From the NCBI GenBank assembly GCA_963726765.1, contig CAVSDH010000013.1, positions 1-64,000 on the forward strand: a DNA stretch of 64,000 bases. Reading direction: 5' to 3'. This document shows, one piece after another, positions 56,892 through 64,000 of this stretch. Positions within the stretch are counted from its first letter, which is position 1. Each line of letters begins with the position of its first letter. This DNA is from CAIWHR01 sp963726765 (GTDB lineage Bacteria; Pseudomonadota; Gammaproteobacteria; Burkholderiales; Casimicrobiaceae). The notes beneath the pieces are model-generated. The model made no database searches, was not told the DNA's origin, and worked only from the letters and a program-made list of their open reading frames with translations. A program made the translations under genes and the position numbers.

Positions 56892-57578
56892 ATGAACGAC
56901 GGACCCACAACAGGAATGACCAGGATGGACGCCACCGCCGTCGCCAAATACCTGAAGGAAAATCCTTCGTTCTTCGAAGATTACGCGGATTTCCTCGCAG
57001 ATATATTCGTGCCGCACCCCCATGGGGGCCATGCCATCCCGATCGCCGAGCGGCAGATCGTCTCGCTGCGCGAGAAGAACGCCGAGATGGAGACCCGTCT
57101 TCGGGAATTGGTCAAGTTCGGCGGCGAGAACGACCAGATCGGCGAGAAGCTCCACCGTTCGACGCTCGCGCTGTTCGCGGCCCCGGACCTCGAGACGACG
57201 CTGGCCGTTCTCTATCACAGCCTCATGGAGGATTTCGGTGTGCCCCAGGTCGCGAGCCGGCTTTGGGGGCGGGTGCCGGAGCAGTCGTACCTCCCGGAGC
57301 TGGCAGCGACGACCCCCGAGCTCCGCGAGTACACGGATCAACTGGGCGCGCCTTATTGCGGGACACAGGCGCCGTTCGAGGCGCGCGACTGGTTCGAGCG
57401 CGGCGACCTTTGGCGGTCGTTCGCCTTCCTGCCCTTGCGAACGGCGCAGACGTTCGGACTCCTCGGTCTCGCGAGCGATGATCCGGAGCGCTTCTACACG
57501 GGCATGGGTACCGTCTATCTCACGCGGCTTGCCGAACTTGCGAGTGTCGCGACCGCACGGTATCTGCCGCCCGCCTGA
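56892..57578 (+). CDS. DUF484 family protein
   Basis: A 228-residue DUF484 protein, a GAF-like fold of unknown function found between dapF and xerC in many proteobacteria. It begins near DATAVAKYLKENPSFFEDYADFL, and PHPHGGHAIPIAERQ is the family-specific motif. A predicted coiled coil covers about residues 55-80 (LREKNAEMETRLRELVKFG). Starts at 56892, 56916 or 56925 are possible. Its stop overlaps the likely xerC ATG. Without correcting dapF, its frame seems fused to dapF, which is an artefact. Confidence 0.88.
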   Translation: MNDGPTTGMTRMDATAVAKYLKENPSFFEDYADFLADIFVPHPHGGHAIPIAERQIVSLREKNAEMETRLRELVKFGGENDQIGEKLHRSTLALFAAPDLETTLAVLYHSLMEDFGVPQVASRLWGRVPEQSYLPELAATTPELREYTDQLGAPYCGTQAPFEARDWFERGDLWRSFAFLPLRTAQTFGLLGLASDDPERFYTGMGTVYLTRLAELASVATARYLPPA

Positions 57579-58530
57579 TGGCCCGCGTTCGCTGGCGCGA
57601 TCGCGAAGAGCACGCCACCGGACTCCCTTTCCCCGCCGGCCGCGCGTGCCAATCTGTCGCTGCGGGACGCGTTTGCCGAGTCTCTCGCGGCCAGGACACG
57701 GCACACTCGAACCGCATACGTTCGCGACGTGTCGGCCTTGGCAGCCCTCGCCGGCGAATCACCCCTCGAAAGCCTGACGCCGCGCGACCTGCGCCGACTG
57801 CTCGCTACGCTGCATGGCCGCGGGCTGTCGGGCCGGAGCCTCGCGAGAGTGCTGTCGTCGTGGCGCTCGTTCTATCGCTTCCTGCTCGACCGCGACCTGG
57901 GGATCAAGGAAAACCCCTGCACGGGACTCAGGCCTCCGCGGATGGTGCGCCGGCTGCCCGGCGTGCTCTCACCCGATGACGCCGTCCGGCTCGTCGAGAT
58001 CGAAGGTACCGATGCCCTTGCGCTGCGCGATCGCGCGCTCTTCGAGCTCGCCTATTCGTCGGGGCTGCGGCTCGCCGAGCTCGCGGGCGTCGATCTCGAT
58101 CGCGTCGATCTCGATCGCGGCGAAGTGCGCGTCTGGGGCAAGGGCGCGAAGGAGCGGATCGTGCCCGTCGGGGCGGCAGCATGCGCAGCGATACGCGCAT
58201 GGCTCCCGGCCCGGGCGGCCCTCCCGAGCGTCGATCCGAAGGCGCTGTTTCTGGGGCGAAGCGGGGCCCGGATTTCGCCGCGCAGCGATCGAGCGCCGCC
58301 TGGACGTCTGGGCGGTGAAACAGGGGCTGGCACAGCACGTGCACCCGCACATGCTGCGTCATTCCTTTGCGTCTCACGTGCTCCAGTCGTCGGGGGATCT
58401 TCGGGCTGTGCAGGAAATGCTGGGGCACGCGAGCATCGCGTCGACACAGGTGTATACGCACCTCGACTTCCAGCACCTCGCGCAGGCGTACGACCGGGCG
58501 CATCCGCGCGCCAAGCGCAAGCCTCGCTGA
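57578..58530 (+). CDS. xerC: Tyrosine recombinase XerC (two frameshifts)
   Basis: A site-specific recombinase of about 316 residues that, with XerD, resolves chromosome dimers at dif. The N-terminal core-binding domain has NLSLRDAFAESLAARTRHTR. The catalytic residues are Arg in SSGLRLAELAGVDL, Lys in VWGKGAKERIVPV, HxxR in HPHMLRHSFASHVL, His in QEMLGHASIAST, and Tyr in TQVYTHLDF. No start codon exists in the frame of the N-terminal domain; the ATG at 57578 lies in another frame, so one extra base is probable before about 57650. A second frame change near 58271 (TTT for TT) splits the C-terminal domain. Confidence 0.92.
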
Positions 58531-58548
58531 GCTTCCTGTCCGACGAAG

Positions 58549-59073
58549 TTATTCCGGCGGTGCGCCGATGATTCGCACGACGCCCGGAAGCCACGGCAGA
58601 TCCGTGACCCCGGGGTCGCAGCCCGCCTGCTTCATCAGTGTCGTCAACTGGCCGCGGTGATGCGTGCCGTGGTTGAAAAGGTGTATCGCAGCGACGCAGC
58701 GCGGCATTTCGCGGGTGCGTGCGTCGACCCGGCTCGTGTAGACGAGCGTTCCCGCAAGCCACGCGGGCGTCACGCTGCCCGCCCAGTCGAGAATCCTCTG
58801 GTCCGTGTGCTCCCGCTCGCGCGCAAGCTCGCCGAAATCCGCGATCATGTCGGCGCCGAAGGCAGGCGAGACGAACGGTTCGTCGATGAAGCGCCCGAGC
58901 CATATCCGATCGCCCCACAAAAGGTGGTTGAGCGTGCCGTGCATCGAGCGGAAAAATGCGCCGCGATCGCGCCTGCGCTCGCTGTCGTCGATGTCCGCCA
59001 GTGCCGCGTAGAGCCGCTCGTTCATCCAGCGGTTGTAGCGCGCCATCACCTGGCAATACGAAGGCGCGATCAT
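58549..59073 (-). CDS. DinB-family four-helix protein
   Basis: A 174-residue protein of the DinB/YfiT-like metal-binding superfamily. The three-histidine metal site is suggested by GTLNHLLWGDRIWL and HLFNHGTHHRGQL. Members include thiol-dependent transferases (bacillithiol, mycothiol and glutathione types) and DNA-damage-induced proteins; this is not the DNA polymerase IV also called DinB. It lies 14 bases downstream of gshA on the same strand, so the two are co-transcribed, which favours a glutathione-linked role (inference). Confidence 0.82.
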   Translation of the reverse strand: MIAPSYCQVMARYNRWMNERLYAALADIDDSERRRDRGAFFRSMHGTLNHLLWGDRIWLGRFIDEPFVSPAFGADMIADFGELAREREHTDQRILDWAGSVTPAWLAGTLVYTSRVDARTREMPRCVAAIHLFNHGTHHRGQLTTLMKQAGCDPGVTDLPWLPGVVRIIGAPPE

Positions 59074-59087
59074 CGCGTCCACGGAAT

Positions 59088-60377
59088 TCACGCAGCGACG
59101 GCGTCGGCGGCTTCTGCCAGCTCCTCGACCTCGATGGCCGCCGCGAGCTGCGCGAGCCTCGCAACGACGCCGTACGCATAGAACCGGTTCGGGGCGCAGC
59201 CCGCCGGGCCGGCGAGATCGGGAATGCACGGCGCCTCGAAGGCGAGCGGCACGAACTGCGCGCCGGGGGCGTTCAGGTTCTCGTCCTTCCCCCGTTCCGT
59301 GTGAATGCGGTAGAAGCCGCCGACGACGAAGCGGTCGATCATGTAGACGACGGGCTCGGCGATCGCGTCGTGAATCGATTCGAACGTCGGCACGCCCTCC
59401 TGGATGATGACCGAACTCACCGGGAGCCCTTCCTTGCCCACCGCCATCTTGTTGCGCTGTTTGCGATTGAGTCCGATGACTTCGGAGGGGTCCCGGACCG
59501 TCATGATGCCCATGCCGTAGGTCCCCGCATCCGCTTTCACGATGGCAAACGGTTTTTCGTCGATTCCGTATTGAAGGTATTTCACGCGGACCCTATCGAG
59601 CAGCGTCGCCACATTGGATGCGAGGCACTCCTCGCCGGAACGCTCCTGGAAGTCGATCATGCCGCAGGCGCCGAAATAGGGATCGATCAGCCACGGGTCG
59701 ATCCCGAGCATCGCGCCGAATTCCTTCGCGAGCGTGTGGAATACGCCGAAGTGGTGCGACTTCTTCCGATTGAACCACCCGGCGGCGAGCGGCGGGGCCA
59801 CGGGCTGGTCGATATCCGTCAGCACGGCGGGAGCGCCGGCGGACAGGTCGTTGTTGAGCAGCACCATGCACGGGTCGAAGTCGGCGAGCCCGACACGGCG
59901 CCCGCTGCGAACGATCGGTTCGAGCGTGAGGACGCCACCCGAGGGGAGCGGGACCGCGGTCGGTTCGGCGAGCCCGGGAATCAGCGAGCCGATGCGCACG
60001 CGCATCCCGGCCTGCGCGAGGATGCTCCGCAACGTCTCCACGTTCTGCAGGTAGAAGGTATTGCGCGTGTGATTCTCGGGCACGAGCAGCACGCCGCGCG
60101 CATCGGGGCACACGCGCTCGACCGCGGCCTGAATCGCCTGCACGCACAGCGGCAGGAATGACGGATTCAGGTTGTTGAAACCGCCGGGAAAGAGGTTCGT
60201 GTCGACCGGCGCCAGCTTGAAGCCGGCATTGCGCAGGTCGACCGACGCGTAGAACGGAACCGCGTGATCCTGCCAGTGCGTCCGCAACCATCGCTCGATG
60301 TCCGGCATCCGGTCGAGGAAGCGCTGCTCGAGCTCGAGGAGCGGTCCGGCAAGCGCGGTCGTGAGGTGGGGAACCAT
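59088..60377 (-). CDS. gshA: Glutamate--cysteine ligase (betaproteobacterial/Acidithiobacillus type)
   Basis: A 429-residue ATP-dependent ligase of the first step of glutathione synthesis. It belongs to the GshA type first defined in Acidithiobacillus and common in betaproteobacteria, unrelated in length and motifs to E. coli GshA. Distinctive stretches are SVDLRNAGFKLAPVDTNLFP, FNNLNPSFLPL, LVPENHTRNTFYL and FAIVKADAGTYGMGIMTVRD. The ATG at 60377 is the family start. It follows amtB after 173 bases that hold three hairpins, so it is probably transcribed separately. Confidence 0.9.
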   Translation of the reverse strand: MVPHLTTALAGPLLELEQRFLDRMPDIERWLRTHWQDHAVPFYASVDLRNAGFKLAPVDTNLFPGGFNNLNPSFLPLCVQAIQAAVERVCPDARGVLLVPENHTRNTFYLQNVETLRSILAQAGMRVRIGSLIPGLAEPTAVPLPSGGVLTLEPIVRSGRRVGLADFDPCMVLLNNDLSAGAPAVLTDIDQPVAPPLAAGWFNRKKSHHFGVFHTLAKEFGAMLGIDPWLIDPYFGACGMIDFQERSGEECLASNVATLLDRVRVKYLQYGIDEKPFAIVKADAGTYGMGIMTVRDPSEVIGLNRKQRNKMAVGKEGLPVSSVIIQEGVPTFESIHDAIAEPVVYMIDRFVVGGFYRIHTERGKDENLNAPGAQFVPLAFEAPCIPDLAGPAGCAPNRFYAYGVVARLAQLAAAIEVEELAEAADAVAA

Positions 60378-60428
60378 GGTCGTCGAGCGGATCGTCGAAA
60401 GACGTCGATTGTAGCCGAACGAAAAGTA

Positions 60429-60535
60429 GGGGCGCCTTTGCGGGGCGCCCCGAATAGCCACTGAGGAGAGACTGCAACAACCGGCGGGAGGAGGATCCCG
60501 CCCTGCAGGCGGCCCGCGATCGAATGCGGGCCGCC
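60429..60535 (-). terminator. Three consecutive hairpins between amtB and gshA
   Basis: Read in the direction of amtB transcription: a 10-base perfect stem at 60508-60535 (GGCGGCCCGC with its complement, loop of eight), a 7-base stem at 60483-60502 (arms GGCGGGA and TCCCGCC), and an 8-base stem at 60429-60451 (GGGGCGCC and GGCGCCCC) followed on the minus strand by TACTTTTCG. The last is the most terminator-like. Confidence 0.55.
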
Positions 60536-60550
60536 GACAACCGACAGGTT

Positions 60551-62128
60551 CTAGATGCGATACGCGGATTCGCCGTGCGACGAGATGTCGAGCCCTTCGC
60601 GCTCTTCTTCTTCCGTCACGCGGAGGCCCACGATCATGTCGACGACCTTGTACGCGATGTAGGCGACCACGCCGGACCAGACGATGGTCGTGAGGACGCC
60701 CGTGCCTTGGACGACGAGCTGATCCGCGATCGAGTAGTCGGAGCCGATCTTGTTCGCGACGTAGTCGTAGACCCCCTGGCCGCCGAGCGCCGGTGCCGCG
60801 AAGACGCCGGTCATCATGGCGCCCAGAATCCCGCCGACCGCGTGCACGCCGAACACGTCGAGCGCGTCGTCGGCGCCCAGCATGTGCTTGAGGCCGTTGA
60901 CGCCCCACAGGCAGACGATGCCCGCGAGGAGGCCTAAGACCAGCGCGCCGCTGGTGCCCACGAAGCCACAGGCCGGCGTGATGGCGACCAGGCCCGCGAC
61001 GGCGCCGGAAGCCGCGCCCAGCATCGACGGCTTGCCCTTCGCCAGCCACTCGGCAAACATCCAGGACAGCACGGCGGCTGCGGTAGCGAGCAGCGTGTTG
61101 ATGAACGCGAGCGCGGCGGAGTCGGCGGCCTCGAGCGCCGAGCCGGCGTTGAACCCGAACCAGCCCACCCACAGCAGTGACGCCCCGATCATCGTGAACG
61201 TCAGGTTGTGCGGCGCCATCGAGTCCTTGCCGTAGCCCACGCGCTTGCCGATGACGTACGCACCGACGAGGCCCGCCACGCCGGCGTTGATGTGCACCAC
61301 CGTGCCGCCCGCGAAATCGAGGGCGCCTTTCTGCCACAGCCAGCCGCCCTTCGCGCTCTCGGAGGCGAGCGTCGCCGCGTCCTTGATGCCGTCGGGGCCC
61401 GGCCAGAACCAGACCATGTGCGCAATCGGCAGGTAGGCGAACGTGAACCAGAGAACGGCGAACAGCAGCACCGCGGAGAATTTCGCGCGTTCGGCAAATG
61501 CGCCGACGATGAGGCAGACCGTGATTGCCGCGAACGTCGCCTGGAACACGACGAAGAGATACTCGGGAATGACGACGCCCTTGCTGAACGTCGCCGCGGT
61601 CGCAAACGAACCCGCGCCATCCTTGATCGTGAAGATGCCGTTCAGGAACAGCCGGTCGAGACCGCCGAACCCTGCGTTGCCTTCGGTGAATGCGATGCTG
61701 TAGCCATAGATCGCCCACAGCACGATGATCAACGAAAAGACGACGAACACCTGCATCAGGATCGACAGCATGTTCTTCGAGCGGACGAGGCCGCCATAGA
61801 ACAGGGCGAGGCCCGGGATCGACATCATGATCACGAGCAGCGTCGCGACGATCATCCATGCGTTGTCGCCCTTGTTGGGCGTCGGCGGCGCCGCGGCCGG
61901 TGCGGCGGTGGCAGCCGCCGCAGGTGCGGCCGCCGCGGGCGCTGCGACGGCAGGCGTCGCCGGGGCAGCTGTCGCGGCGGCAGGCGCAGCAGCAGGCGCC
62001 TGTGCCAGCATCATCGGAGTTGCAGGGCCGGGCGACAGCACGCTCGAGAAATCGCTTCCGACCGCCGGCGCGGCAGCGGTAAAGGCCAGGGCGCCGGCGA
62101 GCGCTAGCAGTGCAAGCAGTGGTTTCAT
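60551..62128 (-). CDS. amtB: Ammonium transporter AmtB
   Basis: A 525-residue ammonium channel. After a signal peptide (MKPLLALLALAGALAFTAA) comes an unusually long Ala/Pro-rich linker of about 60 residues, then eleven membrane helices. The pore twin histidines are in GGTVVHINAGVAGL and DVFGVHAVGGILGA; the signature DFAGGTVVHINAG is intact. The C-terminal cytoplasmic tail (EEEEREGLDISSHGESAYRI) is the P-II-binding region. It is the third gene of torF-glnK-amtB, 11 bases after glnK. Confidence 0.95.
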   Translation of the reverse strand: MKPLLALLALAGALAFTAAAPAVGSDFSSVLSPGPATPMMLAQAPAAAPAAATAAPATPAVAAPAAAAPAAAATAAPAAAPPTPNKGDNAWMIVATLLVIMMSIPGLALFYGGLVRSKNMLSILMQVFVVFSLIIVLWAIYGYSIAFTEGNAGFGGLDRLFLNGIFTIKDGAGSFATAATFSKGVVIPEYLFVVFQATFAAITVCLIVGAFAERAKFSAVLLFAVLWFTFAYLPIAHMVWFWPGPDGIKDAATLASESAKGGWLWQKGALDFAGGTVVHINAGVAGLVGAYVIGKRVGYGKDSMAPHNLTFTMIGASLLWVGWFGFNAGSALEAADSAALAFINTLLATAAAVLSWMFAEWLAKGKPSMLGAASGAVAGLVAITPACGFVGTSGALVLGLLAGIVCLWGVNGLKHMLGADDALDVFGVHAVGGILGAMMTGVFAAPALGGQGVYDYVANKIGSDYSIADQLVVQGTGVLTTIVWSGVVAYIAYKVVDMIVGLRVTEEEEREGLDISSHGESAYRI

Positions 62129-62139
62129 GTCGTATCCCC

Positions 62140-62478
62140 TTAGAGCGCTTGCGCGCCGGTTTCGCCCGTGCGAATGCGCACAACCTGTTCGAGATCGAAA
62201 ACGAAGATCTTGCCGTCGCCGATCTTGCCGGTGTTGGCGGCCTTCTCGATGGCCTCGATGACGCGATCGAGGAGGTCGTCGGAGATGGCGGCTTCGATCT
62301 TCACCTTGGGCAGGAAATCGACGACGTATTCGGCGCCGCGGTAGAGCTCGGTGTGCCCCTTCTGCCGGCCGAAGCCCTTGACCTCGGTGACGGTGACGCC
62401 CTGCACGCCGATGGCGGAGAGAGCCTCGCGGACCTCGTCCAGCTTGAACGGTTTGATGACGGCGGTGACCAGTTTCAT
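62140..62478 (-). CDS. glnK: Nitrogen regulatory P-II protein (GlnK-type)
   Basis: A 112-residue P-II signal protein. It begins MKLVTAVIKPFKLDEVREAL. The T-loop has the uridylylation site Tyr51 in ELYRGAEYVVDF, and the B-loop is TGKIGDGKIFVFDL. It senses ATP/ADP and 2-oxoglutarate and, when unmodified, blocks AmtB. Placement directly before amtB, as in most bacteria, supports GlnK over GlnB. A sigma-54 promoter heads the operon. Confidence 0.94.
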   Translation of the reverse strand: MKLVTAVIKPFKLDEVREALSAIGVQGVTVTEVKGFGRQKGHTELYRGAEYVVDFLPKVKIEAAISDDLLDRVIEAIEKAANTGKIGDGKIFVFDLEQVVRIRTGETGAQAL

Positions 62479-62524
62479 GATGTCCTCGTGTTGGCGTAGT
62501 CGCTCGAACGGCGCGGTTGACGCG

Positions 62525-63364
62525 TCAGAACGTCTTCTTGACGTAGACGACGCCCGTATCCTTGGCCGTGTTGTACCCGGTCAGGTCGGTGTAGAACCCT
62601 TCGTTCGCCGTATTGCCGGTGTAGTAGGCGCCGATCTCCACGCTCTTGAACAGGCCGTCCGGCACCGTGTACGACGCGCCGAGCTTCCAGTCGTTGTAGC
62701 TCACCTTTGAATTGCCGCTGCCGTCGTGGTGGACGTCGAGAATCCCGTAGTGGGCGAGCAGCGTGACGCCGGACTCGCCGAACGGATAGGCGGCCGAGAA
62801 ATCGAAATACCACGTCCCGTTGGTCTTCTGACCCGTCGGTTCCGCGCCGAAATAGTTCTCGAAGTTGTAGCTCGCTTTCGCGCTCAGCCATTTCCAGCCG
62901 ATCGCGCCGTACATCTCGAAGGTGTTGGCGTTGTACGCGCCGGGATTGCGGCGGCCCGGGTAGTAGTAGTAGTAGAGGCCGACGTCGTAGTTCCAGTCTT
63001 CGCTGCCGGGGAAGTTCTGCTTGAACCCGCCGTAGAAGTCCCACTCGAGGCTGGAACGGTTGTACTGGCCGAAGTCCTCGAGCCAGCTGATGTTCGATGC
63101 CCAGGTGCCGAGGTAGAACCCGCTCGTGTGCGCGTAGTCGAATCCGCCTTGAACCGCAGGCTGGCCTGCTGTCTGCGAAATGCCGCGGAAGATGTACTGG
63201 CTGAACAGCCCGACGTTGGCGGTGAGCGTGCTGTCGGGGGCGGGCGCAGGGGGCGGTGCCGCCGCAGCGGGAGCGGCCGGCGTCTGAGCCAGCGCGGCTC
63301 CCGACGCGAGCGCGGCGGCCGCGATCAGCGTGGCAAGGCGGGGCGATCGAGATTTCGAGTGCAT
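62525..63364 (-). CDS. TorF-family putative porin
   Basis: A 279-residue outer-membrane protein. A signal peptide (LATLIAAAALASGAALAQ) and a short Pro/Ala linker precede a beta-barrel pattern of alternating residues with many aromatics (VGLFSQYIFRGISQTAGQPA, then YDVGLYYYYYPGRR). It ends in Phe (VYVKKTF), as outer-membrane barrels do. TorF-like proteins often precede glnK-amtB in betaproteobacteria, and their solute is unknown; nitrogen compounds are a guess from context. It is the first gene of the operon, behind the sigma-54 promoter. Confidence 0.88.
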   Translation of the reverse strand: MHSKSRSPRLATLIAAAALASGAALAQTPAAPAAAAPPPAPAPDSTLTANVGLFSQYIFRGISQTAGQPAVQGGFDYAHTSGFYLGTWASNISWLEDFGQYNRSSLEWDFYGGFKQNFPGSEDWNYDVGLYYYYYPGRRNPGAYNANTFEMYGAIGWKWLSAKASYNFENYFGAEPTGQKTNGTWYFDFSAAYPFGESGVTLLAHYGILDVHHDGSGNSKVSYNDWKLGASYTVPDGLFKSVEIGAYYTGNTANEGFYTDLTGYNTAKDTGVVYVKKTF

Positions 63365-63426
63365 GGCGATTCCCTTGTTGGGTTGACGAAAGGCGAAACC
63401 AGGAACGGCATTTTCACTGCTCCTTC

Positions 63427-63442
63427 AGCATTTCGTGTGCCA
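63427..63442 (-). promoter_or_regulatory. Sigma-54 promoter of torF-glnK-amtB
   Basis: On the minus strand this reads TGGCACACGAAATGCT. The -24 element TGGCAC is perfect, and the GG and GC doublets are separated by exactly 10 bases, as sigma-54 requires; the -12 is ATGCT where TTGCW is ideal. It lies 63 bases before the torF ATG. It implies NtrC-type activation on nitrogen limitation. Confidence 0.8.
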
Positions 63443-63691
63443 CTGCAGCAAAATGTTTAATAACAATGAGTTGCATTGATTTTGCGATTTCTCTGGTCGT
63501 CCGACAAGCCGAGCGCCGCACCGCATCGGTGCGAAACTCTGAACCAATGCACCCGCATGGAGCGTGCGTCTCGTCGGAGTTTCCACGGGGGTATCGGGCC
63601 CCTGGCGTTGCGCTCGAAAGCGGCGCAGCCGACATCTTTGCTAGACTCGTTTGCACGGTTCGTGCGCCGGTCTCGCGCTGGAGGGGTCCTC

Positions 63692-63943
63692 ATGCTGAGC
63701 AACAAGACATTCGACGATCTGGCCGCGAAGATCGGGCGGGCAATCGAAAGCAGCCCGGCGAAAGACATCGAGCAGAACGTGCGGGCGATGCTCTCCTCAG
63801 GGCTCGCGCGGCTCGATCTCGTGCCGAGGGCGGAGTTCGACGTTCAGGCGCAGGTGCTGCTCAGGACGCGCGAGAAGCTGGAAGCGCTCGAGAAACGCCT
63901 GGGGGAACTCGAGGCGCGCATGCCGCCCGCGAAGACCGAGTAG
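63692..63943 (+). CDS. ubiK: Ubiquinone biosynthesis accessory factor UbiK
   Basis: An 83-residue protein of the UbiK (YqiC, BMFP) family, which binds UbiJ and membranes and aids aerobic ubiquinone synthesis. It begins MLSNKTFDDLAAKIGRAIES, contains the amphipathic N-terminal helix and a C-terminal coiled coil (VLLRTREKLEALEKRLGELE). GGAGGGG lies about 9 bases before the ATG. It is divergent from torF, with 327 bases between the start codons that hold the sigma-54 promoter. Confidence 0.93.
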   Translation: MLSNKTFDDLAAKIGRAIESSPAKDIEQNVRAMLSSGLARLDLVPRAEFDVQAQVLLRTREKLEALEKRLGELEARMPPAKTE

Positions 63944-64000
63944 CGTCGGGCGCGGCGGCGCGCCGCCGCACGGCGCCCGCTCCGCGGGGGGCGACCGACC

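Noticed and set aside
56511..57578. A natural DapF-DUF484 fusion protein
   Set aside because: It exists only because a one-base insertion puts the end of dapF in the DUF484 frame; the correct dapF stop is visible at 56869-56871.

Overview
The window is high-GC chromosomal DNA from a betaproteobacterium (Burkholderiales, Rhodocyclales or Nitrosomonadales type; the sequence does not settle which). The evidence is gene content and order: atpB-atpI beside parB-parA-rsmG-mnmG, then mnmE-yidC-yidD-rnpA-rpmH, then dnaA-dnaN-gyrB; an ntrY-ntrX pair after def-fmt-rsmB; fpg-TPR-lolB-ispE-tRNA-Gln-prs-rplY-pth-ychF; and a torF-glnK-amtB cluster next to the non-enteric type of gshA. It is core chromosome around the replication origin. 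I see no prophage, insertion sequence, CRISPR array or toxin-antitoxin island.

Layout. 1-7.4 kb: start of the ATP synthase operon, a MoaD-like/Asp-box propeller pair, a peroxiredoxin, and the leftward mnmG-rsmG-parA-parB operon, with two near-consensus parS sites just upstream. 7.4-16.3 kb: a PfkB kinase, GTP-type pckG, a trans-aconitate-methyltransferase-like gene, an AbrB-type membrane protein, and mnmE-yidC-yidD-rnpA-rpmH running leftward. 16.3-21.7 kb: origin region with DnaA boxes on both sides of dnaA, then dnaN and gyrB. 21.8-31.8 kb: yaeQ, a secreted S8 protease, an ALDH7 dehydrogenase, topB, dprA and a LysM protein. 32-41 kb: def-fmt-rsmB-DUF4390-ntrY-ntrX-kup. 41-48 kb: rpoH with a CIRCE-like operator, ftsY, rsmD-coaD-ferredoxin, a dynamin-like GTPase and fpg. 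48-58.5 kb: envelope, isoprenoid, PRPP, translation and lysine/peptidoglycan genes ending with dapF-DUF484-xerC. 58.5-64 kb: dinB-gshA, the nitrogen cluster torF-glnK-amtB behind a sigma-54 promoter, and ubiK.

The dominant oddity is that many essential genes (dnaA, parA, yidC, mnmE, dapF, xerC, rsmB, fpg, the topB tail and others) are interrupted by single-base indels. Almost all are extra bases, and most lengthen a short homopolymer. Removing one base restores family-typical protein. This is much better explained by uncorrected sequence error than by gene decay, so I annotate these as whole genes and state where the frame changes.

The most interesting regulatory and structural signals are: the parS pair; the CIRCE-like inverted repeat in front of rpoH; the sigma-54 promoter of the P-II/AmtB operon; a family of GC-rich intergenic repeats at 44963-45262, 52752-53116 and, degenerate, 54860-54921; an NtrX-like regulator that has lost the Walker A lysine and the GAFTGA loop; and an rnpA whose only plausible start is a CTG overlapping the rpmH stop. 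I did not find a convincing wholly new multi-gene system.
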